A DNA stretch of 64,000 nt from Glandiceps talaboti (lineage: Eukaryota; Hemichordata; Enteropneusta; Spengelidae), in NCBI RefSeq assembly GCF_964340395.1, contig NC_135550.1, positions 21,475,676-21,539,675 of the forward strand, given 5' to 3'. The notes below the pieces were generated by a model. That model searched no databases. It saw only the letters and a program-made list of their open reading frames with translations, and was not told where the DNA came from. Each line of letters opens with the position of its first letter. Position 1 is the first letter of the stretch. The position numbers and the translations under genes were made by a program. This document shows positions 44,611 through 64,000 of this stretch, in pieces.

Positions 44611-46538
44611 TGTTGTGTGTCATGTTTTATCTTCATTCTCTATACCCCTATGTCATGTGTCCCAGTGAATTTATCATTCTTAGAAAAGAAACTGATTGGG
44701 AGAGCTTTGTAAGCGAAAGAGAAAGATGCAAAATTCTTTTACTAAATGGTCAGAAGTTAACCTTTGAATTCAATTCTTTGTTTCTGTACTTTTGAATTCA
44801 CAGTTTGAAAGACTACTGTTATACACTTATTGCCTGGCTACTAGTAGACATCTGTTACCTCTAGGGCTGTTATGGAGCTACTTTTTCCTGAGGGTGAAAG
44901 CTGAGGGAAATAGTTGCTACATAACAGCACACAGGGTAATATGACATCTACTAGTGCCCGAATAAGACCAGGCAATATGACATCTACTAGTGCCCGAATA
45001 AGACCAGGTAATATGACATCTACTAGTGCCCAAATAAGACCAGGTATATCCGTAGGCACATATTCTTTCTATAGTCAGATAAAAAACTGATGGGACTCCC
45101 ATGCTACAAAATAGTGCCCTAGGGAAAATAGAAACACGATTATTGCCCATTGTGTGCAAATTGAGGTCACTATGGCCAGGGTCACTAGTCCATACCACAT
45201 GACATGATCTAAGCCAATCACTGAAGGTTGTATGAGCATGATGTGTTATATCTCATGTTACATCACTGGAATTAAACAAAACAAAAGCTAGCAAAGAATT
45301 ACAAAAGGAAAGTGCATGTTGAAATTGTCAGACATGGATATTTCCTGTGTCCAATGACTAATCCCCAAAACCCATGTATGTGTGTGGATATTGTACATAT
45401 TTGACTAAAATACACCAATTTACACATCTGTACAGGTACATTTGTTAATACACTGAAACCTGTGGGTGTACAACATTTGTATGAAATCAAATCAATAAAA
45501 TTTGTGCACATGTGTGAACATCAATACAAATGTTATGAGTTGTCCATTGTACATGAATGCCTTCTGATGTAACAATATTTATTTGAATTGAAAACTGAAA
45601 ATCAAATCAAATATTGTTACATATTTATTTGAATTGAAAGCTGAAAATTACAGGATGTGTGTATGCCAATTTTCAGAGATGATATTAAAGCATTCAAAAG
45701 TTGGTGTGTGTGGTCTGTAGTGTGTTATGTACACTACTGATTTATTTGTTTTATTTACAAACCCATCAGACACAACCCAATACAGGATGAATGTTCAGTG
45801 CTGAAATGGGAGGACACCGGAATGCCCATGGAAAACCTGCCCTGTTTGGTCAAGTCAAACTGAACGACACCTGCCTTTCTTACATTGTGCCAAATTTTAA
45901 TCCAAACCCAGAGTGGACTTTAATTTGTGCATGACTTCTTGCTTTGATCCTAAATGGTATCAAATTTCGTCATTCTATTTATAAAAACAAAGATGACTGT
46001 CCAACATGGTATACAAGGACATTTTTGATTTCTCAATGTGAAAACTAGATGGCAGACTGACAGTTGTAGGCTTTATACAATATTGAGTTATATTCCAAAA
46101 ACTTCCATGATAATCTCAACTTCTTATCTCACAAATAGAAATTCTGTCCCTGGTTTTTCAATACAAGATTCATACTAATCGTGCCCCAAGAAATATGAAG
46201 AATTTCGTTTGAAATACACCTATTACTGATAAAATATATATTTGTAAGTTGCATTGCGAGATATCTGAAACATTTATCATGGATCCCAAATTACCTTCTG
46301 CATATTATTTTTGTTCAGAAGGTTCTGATTCACCTCTGGTGAAAACCAAGAAATTCCAACCACAAGAAATGCAAGCGCAATATCTCAAGTATGTCGTAGA
46401 ATGGCAAGAATATAAGATTTCCCCAGTTCTATCAGAAATGTAAATAGTCACTTGTTTTCATGTGTCTGTCGTCATTCTAATTGGTAATGCTTAGAAATGT
46501 CATACCAACAAGCACAGCAAAGTACCAGAATGTACATA
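44611..46538. other. Convergent intergenic stretch, no gene recognised
   Basis: Contains a 38-bp unit tandemly repeated three times at about 44936-45048 (GGTAATATGACATCTACTAG followed by TGCCCGAATAAGACCA) and a small duplication at about 45570-45655. A frame at 46279-46443 starting MDPKLPSAYYF has no recognisable family and no splice partners. Confidence 0.5.
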
Positions 46539-46544
46539 TTTATT
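46539..46544 (-). terminator. Candidate ALDH6A1 poly(A) signal
   Basis: AATAAA on the minus strand about 560 bp past the ALDH6A1 stop. A plus-strand AATAAA lies 18 bp away at 46562-46567, so transcripts from both directions could end here. Confidence 0.35.
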
Positions 46545-47102
46545 TTATGAAATGCATTTTGAATAAAGTACTCGTATTATGTAAACATATGTTAATTTTG
46601 TAACAAAGTGTATGATTGTGTTTGGCATGTGCATACTGACACACAAAAACACACACTCATTCTAACACAATTCCAAGTCTGTTTTGTCACAAGAATCTTA
46701 TTTCTAATTTTATTACTTGCTGTTAAAGTGGCCATATGGAAGACGAAATAAGTACTATTTTGGAAATTTAATTAATAGCATAACTTTACCATGTTTTTTC
46801 TACTTGAAAAAGACAATGTGACAGAACATAGCCCAAGTCCTTGTTTGTACCTGAATATTAAAATCACAAATAATTAAAAGTGCAACAAGTTATTGCACAT
46901 CCAGGAAATTAACAAATATTTTGTTATTGGGGTTAATAGAGACATGTCACCTCAATCTCTTGTGGGCAATGATTGCCAGGGCAAATTGAACCCCTTGTAG
47001 AAATTCCATCCACCCCAAACCACTACCCTTCCATGGCCACTCCATATCCCTACCCACCATTGTCATGGCTGTACTGCTTTTCATGATTGACACGGATGTT
47101 CT

Positions 47103-57159
<10,057 letters not shown>

Positions 57160-57187
57160 TGTCAGATTGTTCTTGTCAGGGATGGCG

Positions 57188-57195
57188 TTACGTCA
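57188..57195 (-). promoter_or_regulatory. CRE-like site just upstream of ALDH6A1 exon 1
   Basis: TGACGTAA on the minus strand, 29 bp before the ATG. Together with the intron 2 array it hints at bZIP control. Confidence 0.35.
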
Positions 57196-57399
57196 CGATC
57201 TCGGTAAACTCTGCTAGATCTGAATGATAAATTACAGTATAACTGACCTTCGGAAACAGACTATCACAGTCCCTCTATCAGGAGTTAGAGGGTGTGGGTT
57301 GATATACAGCGCATATCATATACAGCTCGTGTTATGAGCCTTACAGTAACCGGTAAACATCCAATGAACATTACGTAAGTAGTCATTTGCATTGTTGAT

Positions 57400-58160
57400 G
57401 ATTTTCAGTAATTACGCTATATCTAAAGAATGCACACCTCAAATTGTGCAACATTAGGTACATACATCTACTATAACAAAACGCACATGTCCTACTATTA
57501 AAGCCAGTTGGCATAGTTAAGTGATGATGAGTAATTTCACAATTAATGATTTTTGGTAATTAGGCCGTATCTAAAGAATGGACACTTCAAATTTCATATA
57601 GCTTGGTAAATATATCAACCATAACAATGTGCACATGTCCTATGAAGTTTGTTGACATAATTAACTTTTAATTTTAATGAGTAATATGAATAATTAATGA
57701 CCTTCAGTAATTAAGCTATATCTTAAGAATGCAAGCTTTAAATTCCATATAATTTGGTACATATAACAATCATAATAATGCACACATGTTCTATGAAGTT
57801 TGTGGAAATAGCTTTTAGTCTTTAATATATGATTGACCTAAGTTAATGATTTTGGGTAATTTAGATCGTATCTTAAGAATGCAAGCTTCAAATTCCACAT
57901 AATTTGGTGTATTCATAACAAGTTGTACACGTTTGCTATAATTATTGAGTACATGTAATAAGTTATATGAGGATATAATTAACGACTTTTGATAATTAGA
58001 ATACAAACTTCAAATTTTGTATATATTTTGGTACATCAACAATCAAAAAAGTAACATAACAAAGGGCACATGTTCGTTGAAGCCTGTTGTTGTAATTTTT
58101 TTTAAATGAGAAATTTTCATCATTATGGCTTTGCCCTTACGGTACGGGTGGCATTCAGTT
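57400..58160 (-). mobile_element. Second, reversed copy of the pearl/Helentron-like minisatellite element
   Basis: Four to five degenerate units of about 130 bp, each with GGTAATTAGGCTATATCTTA and CACATGTCCTATGAAGTTTG like the reverse complement of the units at 11718-12370. The right edge CCCTTACGGTACGGGTGGCATTC (58129-58153 area) corresponds to the left edge GAATGCCTCCCGTAAGGG at 11630. The GACA tract and distal hairpin are not seen, so this copy looks truncated. Confidence 0.6.
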
Positions 58161-58522
58161 TACACCTGGTATATATTGCGACGACATTCATTCATCACAC
58201 CAACGGTGTGAAAAGAGAAACTCCTTGTAGGCAAAATGATGAAACGCAGTTCGTGTCAATTTGAAATAAAATATTTAGAATCATTTAATTTTGATAAGAA
58301 ATGAAATGAGAGTACACATTATCGATGAAATGTTCTAAACCAGTAGAAAATACGCAGCTATTAGAGTAACCAAGACAACGAGCATGAGAACCTCCCCTCC
58401 TTGAATTTGACAGGATAATTTTGATTGGTCCAGTTCAGGGTTATAATCCTGTGAATTGAAAAGATAGCATATTTACTAATCGCTTATAGAATAATAAATT
58501 CATGTGAATTAGAAAGAAAAAA

Positions 58523-59511
58523 CAATGTATGGCAAGCCTAATTGTATTCAGTGTATGGCAAGCCTCACTGTATTCAGTGTATGGCAAACCTCATTGTATT
58601 CAGAGTATGGCAAACCTCACTGTATTCAGAGTATGGCAAACCTCACTGTATTCAGTGTATGGCAAGCCTAATTGTATTCAGTGTATGGCAAACCTCACTG
58701 TATTCAGTGTATGGCAAGCCTAATTGTATTCAGTGTATGGCAAGCCTCATTGTATTCAGTGTATGGCAAACCTCACTGTATTCAGTGTATGGCAAACCTC
58801 ATTGTATTCAGAGTATGGCAAACCTCACTGTATTCAGTGTATGGCAAGCCTAATTGTATTCAGTGTATGGCAAGCCTCATTGTATTCAGTGTATGGCAAG
58901 CCTAATTGTATTCAGTGTATGGCAAGCCTCATTGTATTCAGTGTATGGCAAGCCTAATTGTATTCAGTGTATGGCAAGCCTCATTGTATTCAGTGTATGG
59001 CAAGCCTAATTGTATTCAGTGTATGGCAAGCCTCATTGCATTCAATGTATGGCAAGCCTAATTGTATTCAGTGTATGGCAAGCCTCACTGTATTCAGTGT
59101 ATGGCAAACCTCATTGTATTCAATGTATGGCAAGCCTAATTGTATTCAGTGTATGGCAAGCCTCACTGTATTCAATGTATGGCAAGCCTAATTGTATTCA
59201 ATGTATGGCAAGCCTCATTGCATTCAATGTATGGCAAGCCTAATTGTATTCAGTGTATGGCAAACCTCATTGTATTCAGAGTATGACAAACCTCACTGTA
59301 TTCAGTGTATGGCAAGCCTAATTGTATTCAGTGTATGGCAAGCCTCATTGCATTCAATGTATGGCAAGCCTAATTGCATTCAATGTATGGCAAACCTCAT
59401 TGTATTCAGTGTATGGCAAACCTCACTGTATTCAGTGTATGGCAAACCTCATTGTATTCAGTGTATGGCAAACCTCATTGTATTCAGTGTATGGCAAACC
59501 TCATTGTCCAA
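58523..59511. repeat. 26-bp minisatellite, about 38 copies
   Basis: Unit GTATGGCAAGCCTAATTGTA plus TTCAGT. Few variants (AAGCC/AAACC, TAATT/TCATT/TCACT, CAGT/CAAT/CAGA) recur in mixed order. Because 26 is not a multiple of 3, it is open in several frames, but these encode nothing plausible. Confidence 0.97.
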
Positions 59512-59569
59512 AATAAGTTTAAATCTATCCTTAAAAGCGTTCATCGGGTCGGTAAAACATACTAATAAT

Positions 59570-59715
59570 TAGTTCTTGTATTACTACCAAGGGTTCTACA
59601 AGGGTTCAGATCGACAGGCTTTGTCAAAGTTTGCCGAAGGGTAGTTTGAGAGCCTGTCGACCTCCTGAACAAGTGAAACGTTACTCGTGAACACTTGGTC
59701 ATAATACAAGAACTA
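59570..59715. mobile_element. 146-bp foldback element
   Basis: TAGTTCTTGTATTACTACCAAG pairs with CTTGGTCATAATACAAGAAC; an inner stem GGTTCAGATCGACAGGCT pairs with AGCCTGTCGACCTCCTGAAC. Two bulged stems in one small element, set just after the 26-bp satellite. Confidence 0.75.
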
Positions 59716-60054
59716 TATATCATCACTATATTTTGAATCTATGTGAAATAGAAAAGACATTGGACAGGTATTCAAAGTATAGTAAGTCCTCATCGTCCAA
59801 AACTATTTTTCTCCCCAATTTCTTAATTTATTGTTACCCTTCTTTTTTTATTTCATTTCCACATTTATATAATTTCTAAGGATTTTCAGATTTTCTATCA
59901 GTATAAAGTTTATTTTTACTTCGACGGGTTGTTTCTGTGTCGTTTTTCTGTTCTTGTTTTATAAGACAAAGAAATAAGAAATATTACAGTTTTTACCGGG
60001 GCGAGGCTGTTATGTGTATATTCAGTTTCAATGACCAACCTAAATATGTGTATG

Positions 60055-60057
60055 TGA

Positions 60058-60093
<36 letters not shown>

Positions 60094-60102
60094 ATGTATG
60101 TA

Positions 60103-60155
<53 letters not shown>
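60055..60155. repeat. (TG)n-(TATG)n-(TG)n microsatellite
   Basis: A TATG block lies between two TG runs, about 70 bp past the stop codon of the small gene at 60224. Confidence 0.95.
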
Positions 60156-60223
60156 TGCCCCCTTTTTCTTTTGTTTTACACATACGTAGCACTAGCAGTT
60201 ATCAAGTGAAATTGATTGACACC

Positions 60224-61383
60224 TCAGATTGTGATCGTTGATGGTGTACTAGGCATACCTACTTCTGTTTGTGTTGACCGGGTTTCATAAGTCAAGGCCC
60301 CTGTCACTGACTTGGCCTGGTTTGACTGGTTGATATCACGTGACAGAGTTCTAACTATATACAAAGCTGTCAATGCAGAATTTAATTTCTCAGCTGCATC
60401 CTCTAAATCAGCTGCACAGACTGCCCTCAAATGACCTAAATTGTAACTGTCGTCAGTCTGCAATCTGGAACAAGAAATGTTCATATTGAAATAGCCACGT
60501 GTATCAAACATATCCACTTTTCTCTAACCGTTTCCCTAACCATCTACTGTACTACACAGGTCTGGCTTAACAAAATTGACAAGAGTAAAAATTTTTTATT
60601 GAATTTGTAACAGTAACATCAAATTAAATTTTCTTAAATTCAATCATTATATTCCCTGTGGATAAGAGGTTTCGTGATTTGAATTAAAATCCTAAAACAA
60701 AATTTATCAAACGTTGAATCATTTGCTTCCACTAGTTTGACAAAAGCTTTACCAGCGGTGGGTGTTACACAGTATTTCTAATAACTCAATATGTAAATCA
60801 CTTACAGTAACAGTAATACAGACCCACTGTGTCTTAACGCGTCAAGGGGGTTACAAAACCGATTTATCATAATTGTGTAACTGAGCTGAAACATCGGTTT
60901 TAGTAGCTATAAGACTTTTTGGACATTTTATGAATTTTAAGGCCAAAAAAATTGTGTTTCCGACAACCCGACCGACCCTAGTTTAAGCCTCTGACCCTAA
61001 ATATTTTGTTTTGAACATTTAAAACAAAAATAGTCTTTGTTTGTTTGTTTTGGGTCGAAGCAACATTTTTCAAAAACAACAACTGATAAAATCTAAAACA
61101 AAATAAAATAATATCCCGACCTACCTACCCTATTTTCTGAGGCCATATTATAGGAAACGTACAATTTTTTCCGCCTAAGCTACCAAGAAGAAGCAAATTA
61201 TAAACTTAGGTAAGTTCCGTAATTTTCATAATAACAATTGTACAAAAAACTTTAAAACAATGTTATTTGCACCAAGTTCCGTTATTCCTACCTATCATCA
61301 TGTGGTTCTTCAATCACATTGGAATGGCGATACTTTCTTTTACCAAATGCAAAGAACAGCAATGAAGCCGCAGTGACTAACAT
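60224..61383 (-). CDS. Unknown 110-residue protein, two exons
   Basis: Exons 61383-61292 and 60464-60224 join in frame (…HDD-R-LQTDD…) across a GT-AG intron with a pyrimidine-rich acceptor. The start MLVTAASLLFFAFGKRKYRH has A at -3 and shows a short hydrophobic stretch followed by a basic cluster, as in a small single-pass or signal-anchored protein. The second exon holds a regular amphipathic region (DLEDAAEKLNSALTALYIV, about 50-70) and a Thr/Ser-rich tail. I do not recognise the family. It lies 3 kb upstream of ALDH6A1 on the same strand. Gene reality is inferred from splice consistency only. Confidence 0.55.
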
Positions 61384-61790
61384 CTTAAAAGTTTACGGGA
61401 TGATGATACGGCGGGTAAAATAAGAAAAAAAAAAACAGGCGAGAATTGTTGTCGCGAATGTGTTCACCATGTTGTTGACAATAGAAGACGCAATGAAGAA
61501 TTCGAAGGAATGTAGAACAGGAATTATGCATGGAACGACCACGCCCACTCCTGATTGTTCTCGTTCACGACGTTCATTGGTAGAAAGTGTAGACACGCGT
61601 TTGAGTGCATATACACGACATTGTTTCCATCTAAGATATATTATATTTGGCATGGTTATAGTCTAATTATAGTCCAGTGGGTCGGTAAAAACACTCTACC
61701 AGATCTGTACCCACCATTACTGCGGAGATGGGAAGGGGTGTTGGGAACCCAGTTCCCGATCCCCCAGGGGGAACCGGAACTAACACAAAA
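61384..61790. other. Upstream region of the small gene, nothing further recognised
   Basis: Short unrelated frames on both strands and no repeat family. A promoter for the gene at 61383 would lie here. Confidence 0.4.
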
Positions 61791-61794
61791 TCTT

Positions 61795-63170
61795 AGGATT
61801 GAGGTCGTGACCATTTTGGCGGGTCATGGCCTCAGGCGGAGATGGCCGTCAGTCGTCGAAATATTGGAAGTCTCTGATATCTGAATGCACTGATGATTGA
61901 TGAAATTAACTTTTGTAGCGTAGGAATTCTTAGGACGCGATCCGTCTCATTATTCTACGGACAAAAACTGTCGCCGTAGTGTATGGACAGTCAAGTTTGC
62001 CCAATATCACAAACATTATATTTGAGAAGTGGACTGGTTGAAAAACTACCAGAAACAGATAACAAATGCCGGGACTAGTGCCCGATTTCACTGTAACAGT
62101 CGTGTTATATTTACGAGACTCATAAAAATTCATAAAAAAGTACAATCTGTTAAAGTTAATTATGCCTATTCATTTCCATACTTTAAAGCTATGACATTGC
62201 AAACATTCTATAATTTCTTGGTTGGAACAAATCAGAAGAAAACGTGGCGATAAAAGTGTTTTGATATGCCTGTTACTGGTTAAAGAAGCACAGTTTTTAA
62301 CTTTTCGTGATGACTACTTGTGATTCACATTAAAATGCTATTGTTACATTCCAACTACTGAGACATGAACATTACTGATAGAACTCTTACCAGGTAATCA
62401 AATGATACAAACGGCATCATGAAAATTGGGGGTGGGTCGGGGAGGTGAGTTACAAAAAGACACCACAATCTCCAAGCCTCTTTCAGAATACTCGACAACG
62501 TTAAACATTGGGGTCAAGGCCTAATTTCCAGATGAAGTTGGCTGTCAGAACTAGTTTTGGATATATTGGATATAAGTCTCTGATATCTTAGTGCACTGTT
62601 GGAATTGACTTTTGTTGGGGTAGGAACAGCTATAAAGTCGACTCCAGTGAATTTGGATTGGAAATTGGATTGGAAGTGAGTGCAGTCAGTCAAGCTCACC
62701 TTATAAGCTTACTACTAACATTACAGTATATTTGGAATAAATAGATTCACGGAAAACTGCCAGAAATAGGTAATATAAGTAGTGATCCAATGTCTGATTT
62801 CACTTCTAAAATGTTATGGTATAATATTTACGGGATAAGGAAAAATCCCCTTGATAGTATGTGAGGCTGGTTATACCTGCATTCTTTCCATACTTTAAAG
62901 CTGTGATATTGAAAACTCCTGTACTTTCATTCTTGGTTGGAACAAAACAGATATAAGTGTTTTACTGTGCCCGAGAAAAGGGCACCGTATGTAACTTTAT
63001 GGTTCATGATGGCTAGTTGTTACATTTCAATTACTTGGACAGGTTGAAAATTTAACTAGTGACAGGACGGGTAGAACGCTCACCAGGCAATAAGATATAC
63101 GGCATACAAACGAAATTATGGCAGTTGAAGGGGGGGGGGGGGTTTACCAAATGACACCACAGTTGCAGTA
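61795..63170. repeat. Diverged tandem duplication, two blocks of about 680 bp
   Basis: Block 1 (61795-62480) and block 2 (62510-63170) share, in the same order, AAGTCTCTGATATCT, GTCAAG, AACTRCCAGAAA, GATTTCACT, TTTCCATACTTTAAAGCT and TTCTTGGTTGGAACAAA, with insertions between. No frame is shared by both blocks, so a coding duplication is unlikely. They may be two copies of an unclassified repeat. Confidence 0.75.
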
Positions 63171-64000
63171 GACAATAACACCTATACTGTAATTACTGTA
63201 AATGTTCCTACACTATGATGGATTATTTGGTCTTACTTATTGCAATATTAAACGTAGATACGATTTGATCTTGACAAATCTTAACTTTGTATACAAATGT
63301 TCATAGTCTCTGTGCGTGTAGGATATATATATATATATATGAAAACTATGACAATGATATAGACATACACTTATACACGAGAAAATATTAGCCATTGCTT
63401 AGTCACGTCTAAACTAGCCTGTTAACTAGCAACATACACCTACAGTGGCACTCCACAGACCTTGAAACAAACATTAAACATTAAACAAACATTAAAGGTC
63501 CCTTCAGGACCCAAAATGTACACCTGGTAACATAACCACACACCTAGAAATACCATCTACCCCTCCCTCCATATCATCTTGAAATACCATCTACCCCTCC
63601 CTCCACATCACAGACACTACAAACTTGAAAACTTGAAATAATAACTGAATTTATTATGATATTCAATATACAGGCTATTGGCTGCCTGACAAAAAAAAAG
63701 TTTCTTGTAAAACATACTGTATGAATATTTCTAAAATAATGCCTGCATAGATAAATAACATGATTTATCATTATCTCTATTGTTCATGTTTTGAAAACAT
63801 GGTATGCTGAAAAAACCCCAGTTCTTCCAAATCTAACAGCAATGGTTAAAACCAGCAAAATAAAGAAATTCAAGAATGTTGCAAGTCTTTCCCAAGTATT
63901 GTATTCATGACCTTTCACCTGTAACACTCAATGACCTTTGTATTTGTCCTGATTCTTCCGCTTCAGTTCAAGACAAACTTTAGTTTGAAATCTGCAGCAT
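63171..64000. other. No gene recognised; small duplication
   Basis: A 39-bp unit (GAAATACCATCTACCCCTCC then CTCCA) occurs twice at about 63546-63605. A short TA run lies at about 63323-63342. No exon supported. Confidence 0.5.

Noticed and set aside
46279-46443. 54-residue plus-strand frame MDPKLPSAYYF...
   Set aside because: Amino-acid content looks passable, but there is no family match I know, no splice partner and no promoter sign, and it lies in a convergent 3' region.
58529-59572. Repeat protein with YSVYGKPHCIQCMAS units
   Set aside because: The 26-bp satellite reads the same peptide in successive frames because 26 is not a multiple of three; no splice sites, start context or flanking domain.

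Overview
This is nuclear DNA of a bilaterian invertebrate. It holds four long protein genes split by GT-AG introns, and everything between and inside them is AT-rich, full of microsatellites and packed with short non-autonomous DNA elements. The protein sequences sit close to vertebrate orthologues, which suggests a lophotrochozoan or an invertebrate deuterostome, but the sequence alone does not settle which. I found no bacterial-style operons, CRISPR arrays, tRNA or rRNA genes, and no coding retroelement or transposase.

Layout. Seipin (BSCL2, minus, 2691-8918) lacks only its C-terminal end. A 9-kb accessory zone (about 9.0-16.6 kb) is built of elements: a GTTC-rich MITE, an 800-bp foldback-ended element, a Helitron-like element carrying minisatellites, a 155-bp-unit foldback fragment, and a complete 512-bp MITE with a 9-bp target-site duplication. 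ABCC10/MRP7 (minus, 17 coding exons, 17137-29637) follows. It stands head-to-head with a ZNF318-like matrin-type zinc-finger gene (plus, 8 coding exons, 32458-43066). From memory the human pair has the same neighbour and the same divergent orientation, so this looks like old conserved microsynteny. ALDH6A1 (minus, 14 exons, 47103-57159) converges on ZNF318. A two-exon gene for a 110-residue unknown protein lies at 60224-61383. The rightmost 2.6 kb holds a diverged tandem duplication and no gene I can recognise.

The genes do not form one pathway. Seipin acts in lipid-droplet assembly at the ER, ABCC10 is an ABC exporter, ALDH6A1 works in mitochondrial valine and pyrimidine breakdown, and ZNF318 is a nuclear RS/zinc-finger protein.

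Three patterns seem most worth following up. First, tiny palindromes of 31-45 bp sharing CCATAGAC...GTCTATGG arms lie between short direct repeats; one is present in one copy of a host element and missing from the other, so it behaves like an extremely small transposon. Second, in three different genes the 3' end of an exon plus its 5' splice site has been tandemly copied into the following intron, giving arrays of decoy splice donors. Third, a 1.36-kb foldback element and a 512-bp MITE each have a perfect 9-bp target-site duplication. Exon edges were set by reading frame, GT-AG sites and remembered orthologue sequence, and may be off by a base or two.
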